A DNA stretch of 64,000 bases from Paenibacillus turpanensis (GTDB lineage Bacteria > Bacillota > Bacilli > Paenibacillales > YIM-B00363): contig NZ_WTLI01000001.1 in assembly GCF_011421635.1 (NCBI RefSeq), positions 159,213-223,212 on the forward strand, in the 5' to 3' direction. The translations under genes and the position numbers were made by a program. Shown in pieces: positions 36,889-46,037 of this stretch. How positions within the stretch are numbered: the first letter of the stretch is position 1; each line of letters begins with the position of its first letter. Under the pieces are notes generated by a model. The model saw only the letters and a list, made by a program, of their open reading frames with translations, was not told the origin of the DNA and made no database searches.

Positions 36889-37064
36889 ACTGTGAACTCC
36901 TATCCGCAGATGAATTGTAGTAAGTCAATGCACCATTTATGTATTTATCTAATGGAGACATCTACTTGATCACTCCTTTGAGTTTACCTTCCTGCATAGC
37001 ATATCGACCATTTAAATATGTTGAAATCTGACAAAATATGTCGAAAAACCGGATGTAAATAAAG
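36889..37064. other. Non-coding upstream region of the chemoreceptor
   Basis: AT-rich, no gene supported. A frame of 70 codons on the minus strand here has no start signal and a non-protein-like composition. A sigma-D-like -10 (GGTCGATAT at 37003-37011) is present without a convincing TAAA -35. Confidence 0.4.
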
Positions 37065-37094
37065 GAAAAAGAGCATAGTTTGTACACTACGCCC
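37065..37094 (-). terminator. Terminator of the SRAP gene
   Basis: Stem GGGCGTAGT / ACTATGCTC (nine pairs, two G-U) around GTACAA, followed by TTTTTCC on the minus strand. Confidence 0.75.
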
Positions 37095-37193
37095 TTTTCA
37101 ACCTTGTTCTGTATACATTTTTGCAATTCACTTTTGATCAACGTATCCGCCGATCGCCCGAACCCGAGTCCCATATAGAGAAGGCAAAAAACC

Positions 37194-37868
37194 TTACTTC
37201 ACCAGCGGCTCAATGCAGGCCGGCTCGTCATTTTTCACGCTGCCGACCATCGGAGATACCGCATAAGCGGTCATTTCCTCCGCCGGGTACGGCCGCAGCA
37301 GCTCCAGCAGCGCCCGTGTGTCCCGATTGCCGCGGTCCAGCCAGCGGGCTTCCGCCTCACGCGGAAGAATGACCGGCATCCGGTCGTGAATATTCGCCAC
37401 CAGCTCGTTCGGCGCCGTCGTTATGACGGCGCAGGTGCTTACCCTGCGCCCATCCGGCGACATCCACGTGTCGTACAAGCCCGCCATCGCAAACACCTCG
37501 CGGCTTTTCAGAGTGATGCGCAGCGGCTGCTTGCTCCCCCCGTCCTTCTTCCACTCGTAAAATCCGTCCGCAGGAATGAGGCAGCGCTTGCGGGTCAGCA
37601 GCGTCCGAAACGCCGGCTTTTCCGTAATCGTTTCCGCCCTCGCGTTAAGCATTTTGGCTCCGATTTTTTCTTCCTTCGCCCACTCCGGAACGAGCCCCCA
37701 TTTCAATTCACCGATCCGGTTCCGCTCCCCGTCATGGATGACTGCCAGCACCATTTGACCCGGGGCGACATTGTATTTCGGACCGTGGAACAGCAGCTGC
37801 GGGCCCTCAATGAGAAACCGCAGCATCAGCTCCTCCATTGTCACGGTAATCGTATATCTTCCGCACAT
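37194..37868 (-). CDS. SRAP-family abasic-site protein (YedK/HMCES-like)
   Basis: Forms a thiazolidine cross-link with abasic sites in single-stranded DNA through its N-terminal Cys, shielding the lesion. 224 aa from the ATG at 37868, so that Cys2 (MCGRYT) becomes N-terminal. Other active-site residues are visible: N75 in LNARAET, E105 in DGFYEW, H161 in NIHDRMPVIL. Two LexA boxes in its promoter and the divergent error-prone polymerase place it in an SOS module. Confidence 0.94.
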   Translation of the reverse strand: MCGRYTITVTMEELMLRFLIEGPQLLFHGPKYNVAPGQMVLAVIHDGERNRIGELKWGLVPEWAKEEKIGAKMLNARAETITEKPAFRTLLTRKRCLIPADGFYEWKKDGGSKQPLRITLKSREVFAMAGLYDTWMSPDGRRVSTCAVITTAPNELVANIHDRMPVILPREAEARWLDRGNRDTRALLELLRPYPAEEMTAYAVSPMVGSVKNDEPACIEPLVK

Positions 37869-37892
37869 CGCTGCATCCCCCTCTTGAAAACA

Positions 37893-37938
37893 GAACATTT
37901 GTTCGCTACTCTATATATACTATAAGGAACATGCGTTC
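37893..37938 (-). promoter_or_regulatory. Two LexA (DinR) boxes at the SRAP promoter
   Basis: GAACATTTGTTC (37893-37904) and GAACATGCGTTC (37927-37938) both match the Bacillus LexA core GAAC-N4-GTTC. Between them lies TATAGTATATATA, which should contain the -10 of the SRAP promoter. Confidence 0.8.
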
Positions 37939-38116
37939 CCTTGTTTTGAGTTACACCTTCTATACCATTAAACCGCTGCGCAGCCTCCAACACAAGTGCC
38001 GATCAATACACCGCGTTCTCCACCGCGCTGGTCGCGGGAAACCTTCAACTGCATATACACAAGAAAATTTTACTAACAACTTTTATCACATAAAACCAAA
38101 TGTTTCATTGCATCAC

Positions 38117-38152
38117 GAACGTACATTCGGTATATAATAGGAATATATGTTC
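38117..38152 (+). promoter_or_regulatory. Promoter of the polymerase operon with two LexA-like boxes
   Basis: GAACGTACATTC (38117-38128) and GAATATATGTTC (38141-38152), each one base off the perfect core, flank TATATAAT (38131-38138). A TTGCAT at 38108-38113 may be the -35. Confidence 0.7.
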
Positions 38153-38174
38153 GCATAATTTGGAGCTGATCATA

Positions 38175-38291
38175 ATGAACAACGATAGGGCACCTGCCGT
38201 CCAAGGCAGTGTCTTCACGACCTTCAACAAATACTGCCGCGGCCTCCAAGCCCTAAGGAGCAGCCGACGTCCGGGCCGTGAGCAGCAATGA
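38175..38291 (+). CDS. Small ORF coupled to the Y-family polymerase
   Basis: 38 codons beginning MNNDRAPAVQGSVFTTFNKY; GGAG lies 9 nt upstream and its stop overlaps the polymerase start (ATGA). It is Arg-rich at the end (SSRRPGREQQ). Not recognised; it may be a leader peptide for translational coupling or a small partner protein. It is not a clear YolD. Confidence 0.5.
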   Translation: MNNDRAPAVQGSVFTTFNKYCRGLQALRSSRRPGREQQ

Positions 38292-39544
38292 CGGAACGAA
38301 CCATTTTCTTAATCGATGGTCAATCTTTCTACGCCTCCATTGAAAAAGCGGCCCGGCCGGAGCTGTCAAAGAAGCCGGTCGCCGTCGGGGATCCTTCGCG
38401 AAAGTCCGGCATCCTTCTGGCGGCTTGCCCGGAAGCCAAGGCACGCGGGGTGAACACAGGCTTGCGGGTAGGCGAAGCCCTCGCCCAATGCCCTGATTTG
38501 GTTGTCGTCCGCCCCCGGATGCAGACGTACATCTCCATCTCTTTGTTTATTACAGAAATTTTTGAATCGTTCACAGACCTTGTCGAGCCTTATTCCATCG
38601 ATGAGCAGTTTCTGGATGTAACCGGATCGGTATCCTATTTCGGATCCCCGGAAGAAATTGCCCGCCAAATTCAAACCCGCGTGCTCCTGTCTACAGGGGT
38701 ACGGATCCGCGTTGGAATCGGTCCTACCAAAATATTGGCCAAGATGGCCACGGACAACTTCGCGAAAAAAAGACCAGACGGAATTTTCAGGCTTGACTCC
38801 TCCAATATAGAGTCCGAGCTATGGCCGCTGTCCGTGAATCAAATGTTTATGGTCGCTTCCCGGATGACGAAGCATTTTGTCCGAATGGGACTCTTTACGA
38901 TCGGAGATATCGCGCGCCTGGAACTAGCCGAATTCAAACGGCGCATGCGCCGGGAAATGGGAAAGCAAAGCGATATTCAAGCGGAGTATTATTGGCAGAC
39001 CGCCCGCGGAATCGATCCCAGCCCAGTGGTGCCAAGCATCCGCAACAAATTGAAATCGGTCAGCCATGGCAAAACGCTCCGCAGCAGCCTGTATACGAAG
39101 CTGGAGGACATTGAGGTGGTGCTTTTGGAGCTTGTGCTGGAGGTGTGCCGCCGCAGCAGAAAGCATGGATATTCGGGAAGAGTCGTGACCGTCGGCGCTC
39201 AGGAAACCGACGGGACGCGGGGCACGTGGTTTCATCGGCAGGTCACTCTTCCCCACGCCACATCGCTGTCCCATGAAGTGGCCGCAGCCGCCATCGGCTT
39301 ATTTAGAACCTATTGGAGCGGTCTGCCCGTAAGTCACCTTCACGTAACTCTTACTCAATTAACTGACGATGCAGTCCAACAGCTTACCTTGTTTGAAGAC
39401 CGTGTAAAGGCGTACAACTTAGAAAGAACGACGGATCACATTATCGACCGGTTTGGCAGCGCCGCGATCATGCGGGCTTCCTCATTATTAAAGTCCGGGG
39501 TGGCGCTAGAACGGGCGGAACAGATTGGAGGCCATTACAGGTGA
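38288..39544 (+). CDS. Y-family DNA polymerase, UvrX/YqjW type
   Basis: Error-prone translesion polymerase. 418 aa. Catalytic residues D10 (FLIDGQSFYAS) and D105/E106 (EPYSIDEQFLDVTG) are present; the third residue after D10 is usually Met or Val rather than Gly. RVGIGPTKILAKMATDNFAKKRPDGIF and a little-finger domain follow. It is closer to phage and plasmid UvrX and B. subtilis YqjW than to DinB (Pol IV). Preceded by a coupled small ORF and followed by a coupled 154-aa gene; LexA boxes indicate damage induction. Confidence 0.92.
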   Translation: MTERTIFLIDGQSFYASIEKAARPELSKKPVAVGDPSRKSGILLAACPEAKARGVNTGLRVGEALAQCPDLVVVRPRMQTYISISLFITEIFESFTDLVEPYSIDEQFLDVTGSVSYFGSPEEIARQIQTRVLLSTGVRIRVGIGPTKILAKMATDNFAKKRPDGIFRLDSSNIESELWPLSVNQMFMVASRMTKHFVRMGLFTIGDIARLELAEFKRRMRREMGKQSDIQAEYYWQTARGIDPSPVVPSIRNKLKSVSHGKTLRSSLYTKLEDIEVVLLELVLEVCRRSRKHGYSGRVVTVGAQETDGTRGTWFHRQVTLPHATSLSHEVAAAAIGLFRTYWSGLPVSHLHVTLTQLTDDAVQQLTLFEDRVKAYNLERTTDHIIDRFGSAAIMRASSLLKSGVALERAEQIGGHYR

Positions 39545-40005
39545 GTAAACTAGACGGCAACGAACGCTGGAAATCCAAGATGCTGCTCACGGAGCATCAA
39601 GAACAATACGAAAACCGAAACGACACGTCAAAATCGAGCAAACGCCCTTCCGAGGATGAGCTTAAAATGATTCGCGATTCGATCCTGCTTCCCCATATGG
39701 TCACGATGGTGCAGAAGAGCCTAACGGACATCGAGAACAGCTCCAACCTGTTAAAAAAGCTGTATTTAGCCGTTGGCCAAGAGGTGCTCGATGCGATGAG
39801 CAAGGACTTGTATAACCTGCGTCGGGAGCTGGCGAAACGCAGCATCAAAGTCATCAATGATGAACAAATTGATCTTGTCATCTACCATCGCTTTGTATGC
39901 AGAGGTTATGAGGAACGGTTCGGCATGGTTCGCGAGGTGATGCGTTCGGAAATCAGCCTTCAGCTGGCCAAGTATGTAAAAGAGATCGTTGGGCGCCTCG
40001 CTTGA
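39541..40005 (+). CDS. Unknown protein with YolD-like N-terminal motif, coupled to polymerase
   Basis: 154 aa. The GTG start overlaps the polymerase stop (GTGA). Residues 3-22 (LDGNERWKSKMLLTEHQEQY) resemble the start of YolD-like proteins, which commonly accompany UvrX-type polymerases. The rest (PSEDELKMIRDSILLPHMVTMVQKSL...) is helical and much longer than YolD; it is not recognised. The place in the operon suggests an accessory factor of translesion synthesis (inference). Confidence 0.75.
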   Translation: MSKLDGNERWKSKMLLTEHQEQYENRNDTSKSSKRPSEDELKMIRDSILLPHMVTMVQKSLTDIENSSNLLKKLYLAVGQEVLDAMSKDLYNLRRELAKRSIKVINDEQIDLVIYHRFVCRGYEERFGMVREVMRSEISLQLAKYVKEIVGRLA

Positions 40006-40087
40006 AGCCATTCTCGGGTCACCCCCGAAGCAGCGGGAAATCGGGCGGCCGCTTCCCTTAGGGAAACGCCCATCAAGGCCACCCAGC

Positions 40088-40132
40088 AAAAAAAGCTGTC
40101 CATGAGCCGGAACAGCCCCTGAACAGCTTTTT
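40088..40132. terminator. Bidirectional terminator between SOS module and peptide transporter
   Basis: Outer stem AAAAAGCTGT / ACAGCTTTTT around about 22 nt. T tracts exist on both strands. It ends the polymerase operon (plus) and the OppC-type gene (minus). Confidence 0.85.
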
Positions 40133-40150
40133 CAAGACATTCTATACCTT

Positions 40151-41035
40151 TTACTTGGAATCAAATGCGTTGCGCAGCCCGTCTCCCAAGAAATTGAAGC
40201 ACATAATGGTGATGAAAATCATCATCCCCGGGAAAACAGGATACCACGGAGCCTCCACCATGATCTTCATGCTTTGGGCGGATTGCAGCAGGTTGCCCCA
40301 GCTGGCCGTCGGCGGTTGAATTCCGAGGCCTAGGAAGGATAGGCCCGATTCCGTGAGGATCATCGTGCCCATGTTCATCGCCGCCGCAACAATAACGGGG
40401 GCCATGGCGTTGGGAAGAACGTGAAAGAAGATGATGCGCCGATCCGACAGTCCCATGGAACGCGCGGCATCGATGTACTCCCGATTTTTCACCGACAAAA
40501 TCTCCCCCCGCAAAAGGCGGGCTTTCCCCATCCAGCCGAAGGCCGTTAAGACGATAATGATGTTCAACAAACTGGGCTTCAGCAGGGTTACCACCGTAAT
40601 CAGCAGAAAAAATTGCGGAAACGCCAGCATCACGTCGACAAAACGCATCAGGATGCTGTCTACCCGGCCGCCGTAATATCCGGCGACAGCCCCCACGGCA
40701 ATACCGATAACGACATTGAAGAGAACCGAGAAAATCCCGACCGACAGCGATACCCGCGCTCCGTAAAGCACTCGCGTGAACAAGTCCCGACCCAAATCGT
40801 CCGTGCCGAACCAATGCTCCGCACTTGGCGGCTTTAACCGGTTCAGCAAATCCTGCTCACTGGGATCGTAAGGGGCGATGAAAGGGGCGAGCAGAGCCAA
40901 AATAATGATCCCCAGCAGGATGATCATGCTGATTACAGCCATCCTGTTTTTCTTAAAACGCCCCCAAGCCCGGTTGCCATGCTGCGGATGCGGAAGAGAC
41001 ACGGCCGGCAGCGGATTAGTTACAGCAGTATTCAT
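40151..41035 (-). CDS. Oligopeptide ABC transporter permease, OppC type
   Basis: Second membrane subunit. 294 aa: cytoplasmic N-terminus, HWFGTDDLGRDLFTRVLYGARVSLSVG as family signature, and the EAA loop (RGEILSVKNREYIDAARSMGLSDRRIIFFHVLPNAMAP). Last gene of a five-gene operon; OppB ends 3 nt upstream. Confidence 0.93.
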   Translation of the reverse strand: MNTAVTNPLPAVSLPHPQHGNRAWGRFKKNRMAVISMIILLGIIILALLAPFIAPYDPSEQDLLNRLKPPSAEHWFGTDDLGRDLFTRVLYGARVSLSVGIFSVLFNVVIGIAVGAVAGYYGGRVDSILMRFVDVMLAFPQFFLLITVVTLLKPSLLNIIIVLTAFGWMGKARLLRGEILSVKNREYIDAARSMGLSDRRIIFFHVLPNAMAPVIVAAAMNMGTMILTESGLSFLGLGIQPPTASWGNLLQSAQSMKIMVEAPWYPVFPGMMIFITIMCFNFLGDGLRNAFDSK

Positions 41036-41038
41036 GTC

Positions 41039-42013
41039 TTATCCCCTCGCTTCCTGCGGCCGGCTTAAATTGATTCGCGGGTCAAGCAGCGCGATCAGCA
41101 GGTCGGCAACGATGCTTCCCGCAACAGTAAGGATGGACGCCATCGTCGTGATCGCAAATAATACGGGATAATCGCGCTGAAAGGCCGATTCGATAAACAG
41201 CCGCCCCATGCCGGGAATGCTAAAAATATTTTCCAAAATCAATGACCCTGTGAAAAACCCGGCCAGTGTAAGTCCAAACAGGGTGGTGACCGGAATGAGG
41301 GCGTTACGGAGTCCGTGCCGGAAAAGCACAAGAAGGTACGGAAGCCCCTTGGCATGAGCGGTCCGGATGTAATCCTGATGAATTACCTCCAGCATGCTGG
41401 ACCGAATATGCCTGATCCACAGCGCCACCTCCCCCATGGTCATCGCGGCCACGGGCAGGATCAGATGGCGAATCCGATCCATAAGGCTGAAATCGGCGTT
41501 AATGGTTTTCAGACCTCCCGAGGGCAGCCAGCCCATTTTTACCGAGAAGAACATCATGAGAAGCAAAGCCAGCCAGAAGCCCGGTACGGCAATGCCTGCA
41601 AACGTGAAGCCGGAAATGATCTGGTCAAGCCTGGAATTGGCCCGAATGGCACAAAGAATACCCAAAGGCACGGCGATTAGAATCGACAGCACGAAGCTGC
41701 TGACCGTAAGCAGCAGGGTGGTCGGAATGCGCTCCAGCACCAGCTTGGATACGGGCTCCGATTTCAAGAAGGAAGTCCCGAAATCTCCACGCAGCATTCC
41801 GCCGCCCCAGTCCAAGTACTGACGATACAACGGTTTATCCAAGCCGTACGCCTTCGTCATATTCTCGATATCAACCGCTTTTATCGTCGGATCCTCCGTA
41901 AATTGGGACAACGGCCCTCCCGGCGCCAGATGGATGATCGCAAACGAAATGATCGTTATGCCGATCAAAATCGGGATGGCGTTAAGCACCCGCTTCACAA
42001 GATAAAGAGCCAT
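41039..42013 (-). CDS. Oligopeptide ABC transporter permease, OppB type
   Basis: First membrane subunit. 324 aa: YLVKRVLNAIPILIGITIISFAIIHLAPGGP N-terminus and the EAA loop (IRSSMLEVIHQDYIRTAHAKGLPYLLVLFRHGLRNALIP). Between the binding protein and OppC. Confidence 0.93.
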   Translation of the reverse strand: MALYLVKRVLNAIPILIGITIISFAIIHLAPGGPLSQFTEDPTIKAVDIENMTKAYGLDKPLYRQYLDWGGGMLRGDFGTSFLKSEPVSKLVLERIPTTLLLTVSSFVLSILIAVPLGILCAIRANSRLDQIISGFTFAGIAVPGFWLALLLMMFFSVKMGWLPSGGLKTINADFSLMDRIRHLILPVAAMTMGEVALWIRHIRSSMLEVIHQDYIRTAHAKGLPYLLVLFRHGLRNALIPVTTLFGLTLAGFFTGSLILENIFSIPGMGRLFIESAFQRDYPVLFAITTMASILTVAGSIVADLLIALLDPRINLSRPQEARG

Positions 42014-42032
42014 GGCACGTCACTTCTTTCCC

Positions 42033-43706
42033 TTATTTCGTAAAGTACCACTTCTCCACTTCCTTTAGGCTGTCTCGAAGCGGGTTGAAGCCTTCCAGAT
42101 TGCTCGGATACGCCATCACAGTGGTCGGGGTGTACAGGAAGGTGTACGGCTGGTCCTCAGCAATCTGTGCGTCCACCTTGGCGAGCAGCTCTTTCCGCTT
42201 GCTTTTGTCAAAGCTTTGCAAATCTTCTTCAATCAGCTGATCCACTTGCGGATTGCTGTACGAGACCGTATTGAGGCCATGTTCAATTTCCGCGGAATGC
42301 CAAATTCCTTTTGGATTCGGATCACCGGTAATGTTCCACGCATAGTAAATGGACTCAAATTTTTTCTCCTGAAAATTTTTCGTAAAGGCTGAGCCTTCCA
42401 CCACGCGAATATTTATGTTAATGCCAACCTTCTTCAGCTGCTGCTGAATGACAGTAACAGCCTTTTCGCGAATTTTGTTACCCTGGTTCACCTGCATCTC
42501 GAATTCGAATGTTTTGCCGTCCTTATCCAGAAGGCCATCGCCATTCGTATCCTTCCACCCGGCCTCTTCAAACGATTTCTTCGCCTTCTCCACATCGTAC
42601 GGGAATTTCGGCACATTATCGCTGTAAGTCCAATAAGACGGGACAGTCTGGCCGTGCATAATCTTCCCTTGACCTTCCGCAACGCCGTCAATAATACCCT
42701 GTCTGTCGATCGACATAGTCAGGGCCTGACGGATCTTTTTATCTGCAAACAACGGATTCGTCAAATTCCAGCCGATAAAGGAATAGCTTGTCGTAACAAT
42801 TCCTTTCTGCAGCTTAATTTTGCCGCTGGTTTTGGCCGCTTGCTCGATGACGGACAGCTGGTCCGCCGGTACGCCGATCACATTAATTTCGCCGGTTTGC
42901 AGCTGCGCCATCATTGAATTGGCATCCGGTATAATTTTGGCGGTAATTTTCTCAATCGCAGGCTTTCCTCTGTAATAGTCCTCATTGCGTGTAAAGGCCA
43001 AATACTGACCCGTCTTCCACTCCACCAGCTTATACGGACCGGAGCCTATAGGCTTTTTGTAAAATTCCGATTGATTCAGTTCCTTGATCGGCACATCCTT
43101 CAAAAGATGCTCCGGCAAAATGTTATAGGGGAACAAGTCGATATATCCGGCAAAAGGTGTTTTGAACGTGAATTTAATCGTTTCCTCGTCGACCTTTTCC
43201 ACCTTGCTGAGCTCGGAAAAGGTGCCTTTTCGCGGACCGGTATAATCGGGGCTAAGGGCCACATTGTATGTAAACACCACATCGTCGGCCGTCAAAGGCT
43301 CTCCGTCGGTAAATTTGGCGTCCTTGCGGATTTTTATCGTCATCGTCATTTTGTCATCCGAAAAGACAGGCATGCCTGTTGCCAAATCCGGCACGATTTC
43401 TTGATTCTCATTGAGTTTATATAAGTAACTGAATACGAGTTCCGTTACTTCGCTGGACGTAGTTGTCGTCGCCCATAACCGAATAAAGCCTTGCGGTTCG
43501 GACAAATACGCCGTTATAATCTCTCCTCCGTCTACCTTCGTTTTGGCGGTTTCCGTGGTTGTGGACGTGGAAGCAGGCCCAGACGTTTCTCCGGCGGCAT
43601 CGGGCTTGCTCCCCGTGTCGGAAGAACAAGCCGATAATACCGTCATTCCCAGCAGCAGTGCGGACAGGACAAGCTTGGAATTTCTTTTTCGAAGTGTAGA
43701 TGACAT
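42033..43706 (-). CDS. Peptide-binding lipoprotein of the ABC transporter (OppA/DppA family)
   Basis: Captures peptides or related ligands outside the cell. 557 aa. Lipobox LSAC (Cys about residue 27), a Thr/Ser linker, then a family 5 extracellular solute-binding domain: ITAYLSEPQGFIRLWATTT, DGEPLTADDVVFTYN, IRQALTMSIDRQGIIDGV. The ligand cannot be fixed; nickel, opine or dipeptide relatives are possible. GAGAGGGG precedes the ATG. Confidence 0.92.
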   Translation of the reverse strand: MSSTLRKRNSKLVLSALLLGMTVLSACSSDTGSKPDAAGETSGPASTSTTTETAKTKVDGGEIITAYLSEPQGFIRLWATTTTSSEVTELVFSYLYKLNENQEIVPDLATGMPVFSDDKMTMTIKIRKDAKFTDGEPLTADDVVFTYNVALSPDYTGPRKGTFSELSKVEKVDEETIKFTFKTPFAGYIDLFPYNILPEHLLKDVPIKELNQSEFYKKPIGSGPYKLVEWKTGQYLAFTRNEDYYRGKPAIEKITAKIIPDANSMMAQLQTGEINVIGVPADQLSVIEQAAKTSGKIKLQKGIVTTSYSFIGWNLTNPLFADKKIRQALTMSIDRQGIIDGVAEGQGKIMHGQTVPSYWTYSDNVPKFPYDVEKAKKSFEEAGWKDTNGDGLLDKDGKTFEFEMQVNQGNKIREKAVTVIQQQLKKVGININIRVVEGSAFTKNFQEKKFESIYYAWNITGDPNPKGIWHSAEIEHGLNTVSYSNPQVDQLIEEDLQSFDKSKRKELLAKVDAQIAEDQPYTFLYTPTTVMAYPSNLEGFNPLRDSLKEVEKWYFTK

Positions 43707-43719
43707 GTGTTTACCCCTC

Positions 43720-44697
43720 TCAATTGGTGTACTGAGCTTCTTCTATGAAATGGCAGGAGGCATAATGTCTCGCGCCGACTTCACGCAGCCTTGGTTCTTC
43801 TGCCCGGCATTTGTCCCGAACAAAGGGACAACGCGGGTGAAACGCACAACCCGATGGAGGCCGGGCTGCATTAGGCACTTCACCCTGCAGAATAATCCGT
43901 TCCCGTGAATGCTCTGCATCCGGCTCGGGAACAGAGGATAAGAGAGCCTGGGTATAAGGATGTCGCGGGGAATCATACAGTGGGTTCTTGTCCGCCAGCT
44001 CCACAATTTTTCCTAAGTACATGACAGCTACCCGGTCGGAGATATGCCGCACAATGCTCAGGTTATGAGATATGAACAAATAGGAAACATTCGTCTTGGC
44101 TTGAAGCTCGGTAAGCAAATTTACGATCTGGGCCTGAATCGATACATCCAAAGCGGAAACGGCCTCATCCGCGACAATCAGCTTCGGCTTGAGGGCTAAC
44201 GCTCTTGCAATAGCAATCCGCTGCCGCTGTCCGCCGGAAAATTCGTGCGGATATAAGGCTGCCGACTCCCTGCTCAGCCCGACGGTGACCAGCAATTCAC
44301 CCGCACGTTCCAGCGCTTCTTTCCATCTGATCTTGTCGTGAACAACCATAGGCTCGGCGATCGCCCGGCCTACCGGCATCCGCGGGTTAAGTGAGGCATA
44401 CGGATCCTGAAACACACATTGGAGATGCCTCCGAAACGAATTGAGCTCACGGGACTTCATGCCGCTTAAGGAACGGCCGTCGAAGTATATTTCACCTTCG
44501 GTCAATTCCATCAATCGTAAAATCAACCTGCCTACTGTCGACTTGCCGCAGCCGGACTCTCCAACGATGCCCAGGGTTTCTCCCGGAGCAACCGTGAAAC
44601 TAATTCCGTTGACGGCATGAATGAGCGTTTTATGTAAACTGCCCCCAACAGAAAAAACCTTCTTGATCCCTTCCACTTGAAGAAGCGGAGCACTCAT
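43720..44697 (-). CDS. Oligopeptide ABC transporter ATPase, OppF type
   Basis: 325 aa. Walker [10 protein letters not shown] near residue 48, signature FSGGQRQRIAIARAL, Walker B LIVADEAVSALD; the C-terminal oligopeptide-transporter extension has the Cys-rich GCAFHPRCPFVRDKC, which in relatives can hold an iron-sulfur cluster. Follows OppD at 12 nt. Confidence 0.94.
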   Translation of the reverse strand: MSAPLLQVEGIKKVFSVGGSLHKTLIHAVNGISFTVAPGETLGIVGESGCGKSTVGRLILRLMELTEGEIYFDGRSLSGMKSRELNSFRRHLQCVFQDPYASLNPRMPVGRAIAEPMVVHDKIRWKEALERAGELLVTVGLSRESAALYPHEFSGGQRQRIAIARALALKPKLIVADEAVSALDVSIQAQIVNLLTELQAKTNVSYLFISHNLSIVRHISDRVAVMYLGKIVELADKNPLYDSPRHPYTQALLSSVPEPDAEHSRERIILQGEVPNAARPPSGCAFHPRCPFVRDKCRAEEPRLREVGARHYASCHFIEEAQYTN

Positions 44698-44709
44698 TCT
44701 TCATTCCCC

Positions 44710-45678
44710 CTACGCCTGTAGTTTAGAGCAGCGAACCAGATGCCCTTTGGCTATCTCGCGGAGCTCCGGCACAGCGGCACTGCATTCTTGAGAAGCCAGC
44801 CGGCATCGGTCAGCGAATCGGCAGCCTTTGCCAAACCGCCCCGCAGGCGGCACGGTACCGGGGATCGGCACAAGCGGACCGGACGATCCCTTCAGCTTCG
44901 GCGTGGAGTGAAGCAATCCGATCGTATACGGATGAAGCGGAGCTTGAAAAAGCGTCCGTACGTCACATTGCTCGACAATCTGCCCCGCATACATCACGAT
45001 GACCCGGTTGGCCATCTCGGCGACTACACCGAGGTCATGCGTAATGAACAAGATCGACATATCATTATCGCTTTGAAGACCGCGCATCAGATCAAGCACC
45101 TGCGCTTGAATCGTGACATCAAGAGCGGTGGTCGGCTCATCCGCAATAAGCAAATCAGGTCTGCACGCCATCGCCATGGCGAGCATCACCCTTTGCCGCA
45201 TGCCTCCGGACAGGCGGTGGGCATATTCCTTGCGGATCCGTGTCGGCTCGGGAAAACCAACTTTTTTTAACCATAGATCCGCCACTTCATCGGCTTCCTT
45301 TTGACCTGCCCGAAGATGTCTTCGAATCCCCTCCGTAAGCTGTTTACCGATAGTAAGAACCGGATTCAGAGATGTCATCGGCTCTTGAAAAATCATGGAC
45401 AAGCGATTTCCTCGAACCTTTGCCATGTCCCTGCGGTTCAGTTCCAGCAAATTTTCTCCTTGGAAGCGAATCTCCCCATGATCCACTGTGCCGATCCGCG
45501 GAAGAAGCCCCATAATCGAGAGAGACGTCATGCTCTTCCCGCATCCTGATTCCCCAACAAGCGCAACGATTTCTTTCTTGCCAATACGAAAATCCACTCC
45601 GTCCACGACGGCCAACTCTCGTTTCTTGTCCTTCAGCACCGTTCTTAAGCCCTTAACCTCCAAAACCGCATCGGACAT
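44710..45678 (-). CDS. Oligopeptide ABC transporter ATPase, OppD type
   Basis: 322 aa from the ATG at 45678 ([22 protein letters not shown]), with AAGGTG 6 nt upstream; the longer frame has no signal. Walker [10 protein letters not shown], signature [15 protein letters not shown], Walker [13 protein letters not shown]; Cys-rich tail [17 protein letters not shown]. First gene of the operon OppD-OppF-binding protein-OppB-OppC. Confidence 0.94.
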   Translation of the reverse strand: MSDAVLEVKGLRTVLKDKKRELAVVDGVDFRIGKKEIVALVGESGCGKSMTSLSIMGLLPRIGTVDHGEIRFQGENLLELNRRDMAKVRGNRLSMIFQEPMTSLNPVLTIGKQLTEGIRRHLRAGQKEADEVADLWLKKVGFPEPTRIRKEYAHRLSGGMRQRVMLAMAMACRPDLLIADEPTTALDVTIQAQVLDLMRGLQSDNDMSILFITHDLGVVAEMANRVIVMYAGQIVEQCDVRTLFQAPLHPYTIGLLHSTPKLKGSSGPLVPIPGTVPPAGRFGKGCRFADRCRLASQECSAAVPELREIAKGHLVRCSKLQA

Positions 45679-45741
45679 CAAGATCACCTTCGCTTTATGT
45701 ATCAACATATAAAAACCAAAACCGCAAACCTTATGTTAGAT

Positions 45742-45769
45742 ATATTAACACAAAGCACGAGTCAGTCAA
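45742..45769 (-). promoter_or_regulatory. Promoter of the peptide transporter operon
   Basis: TTGACT (45764-45769), 16-nt spacer, extended TGT-TAATAT (-10 at 45742-45747). Upstream is AT-rich with long A/T tracts. The rest of the gap to 45978 shows no gene. Confidence 0.7.
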
Positions 45770-45978
45770 TTACTTTTTTGATAAATTTAGGTTATAATAT
45801 ATGTTAAGCCCTGAAATGTAAGGAATATATCCGTATAACCCAGTTTAATCATTCAAAAAATGTAATATTTAGTTACATAAAAAATGTTTTTGCAACTTAT
45901 CCGCCAAGGAGGAATTCTAAATTTTTCGGCTCTTATTACTTGTCCATCCATACTCATTGTGGATAACATATTGGCCAC

Positions 45979-46037
45979 AAAAAAATTCCGGATCGTGCAA
46001 GGCAGAACGCTCTGCCCGACATGATCCGGAATTTTTA
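45979..46037. terminator. Terminator of the spoVIF-like gene
   Basis: Two-storey hairpin: outer AAAAATTCCGGATC / GATCCGGAATTTTT, inner GGCAGA/TCTGCC. T runs exist in both directions; no plus-strand gene uses it. Confidence 0.9.

Noticed and set aside
36995..37015. Sigma-D promoter for the second chemoreceptor
   Set aside because: A GTCGATAT -10-like sequence exists but no TAAA is found 15 nt upstream, so it is not supported.
36962..37174. 70-codon minus-strand ORF upstream of the second chemoreceptor
   Set aside because: No start signal and it runs over the SRAP terminator hairpin; composition is not protein-like.
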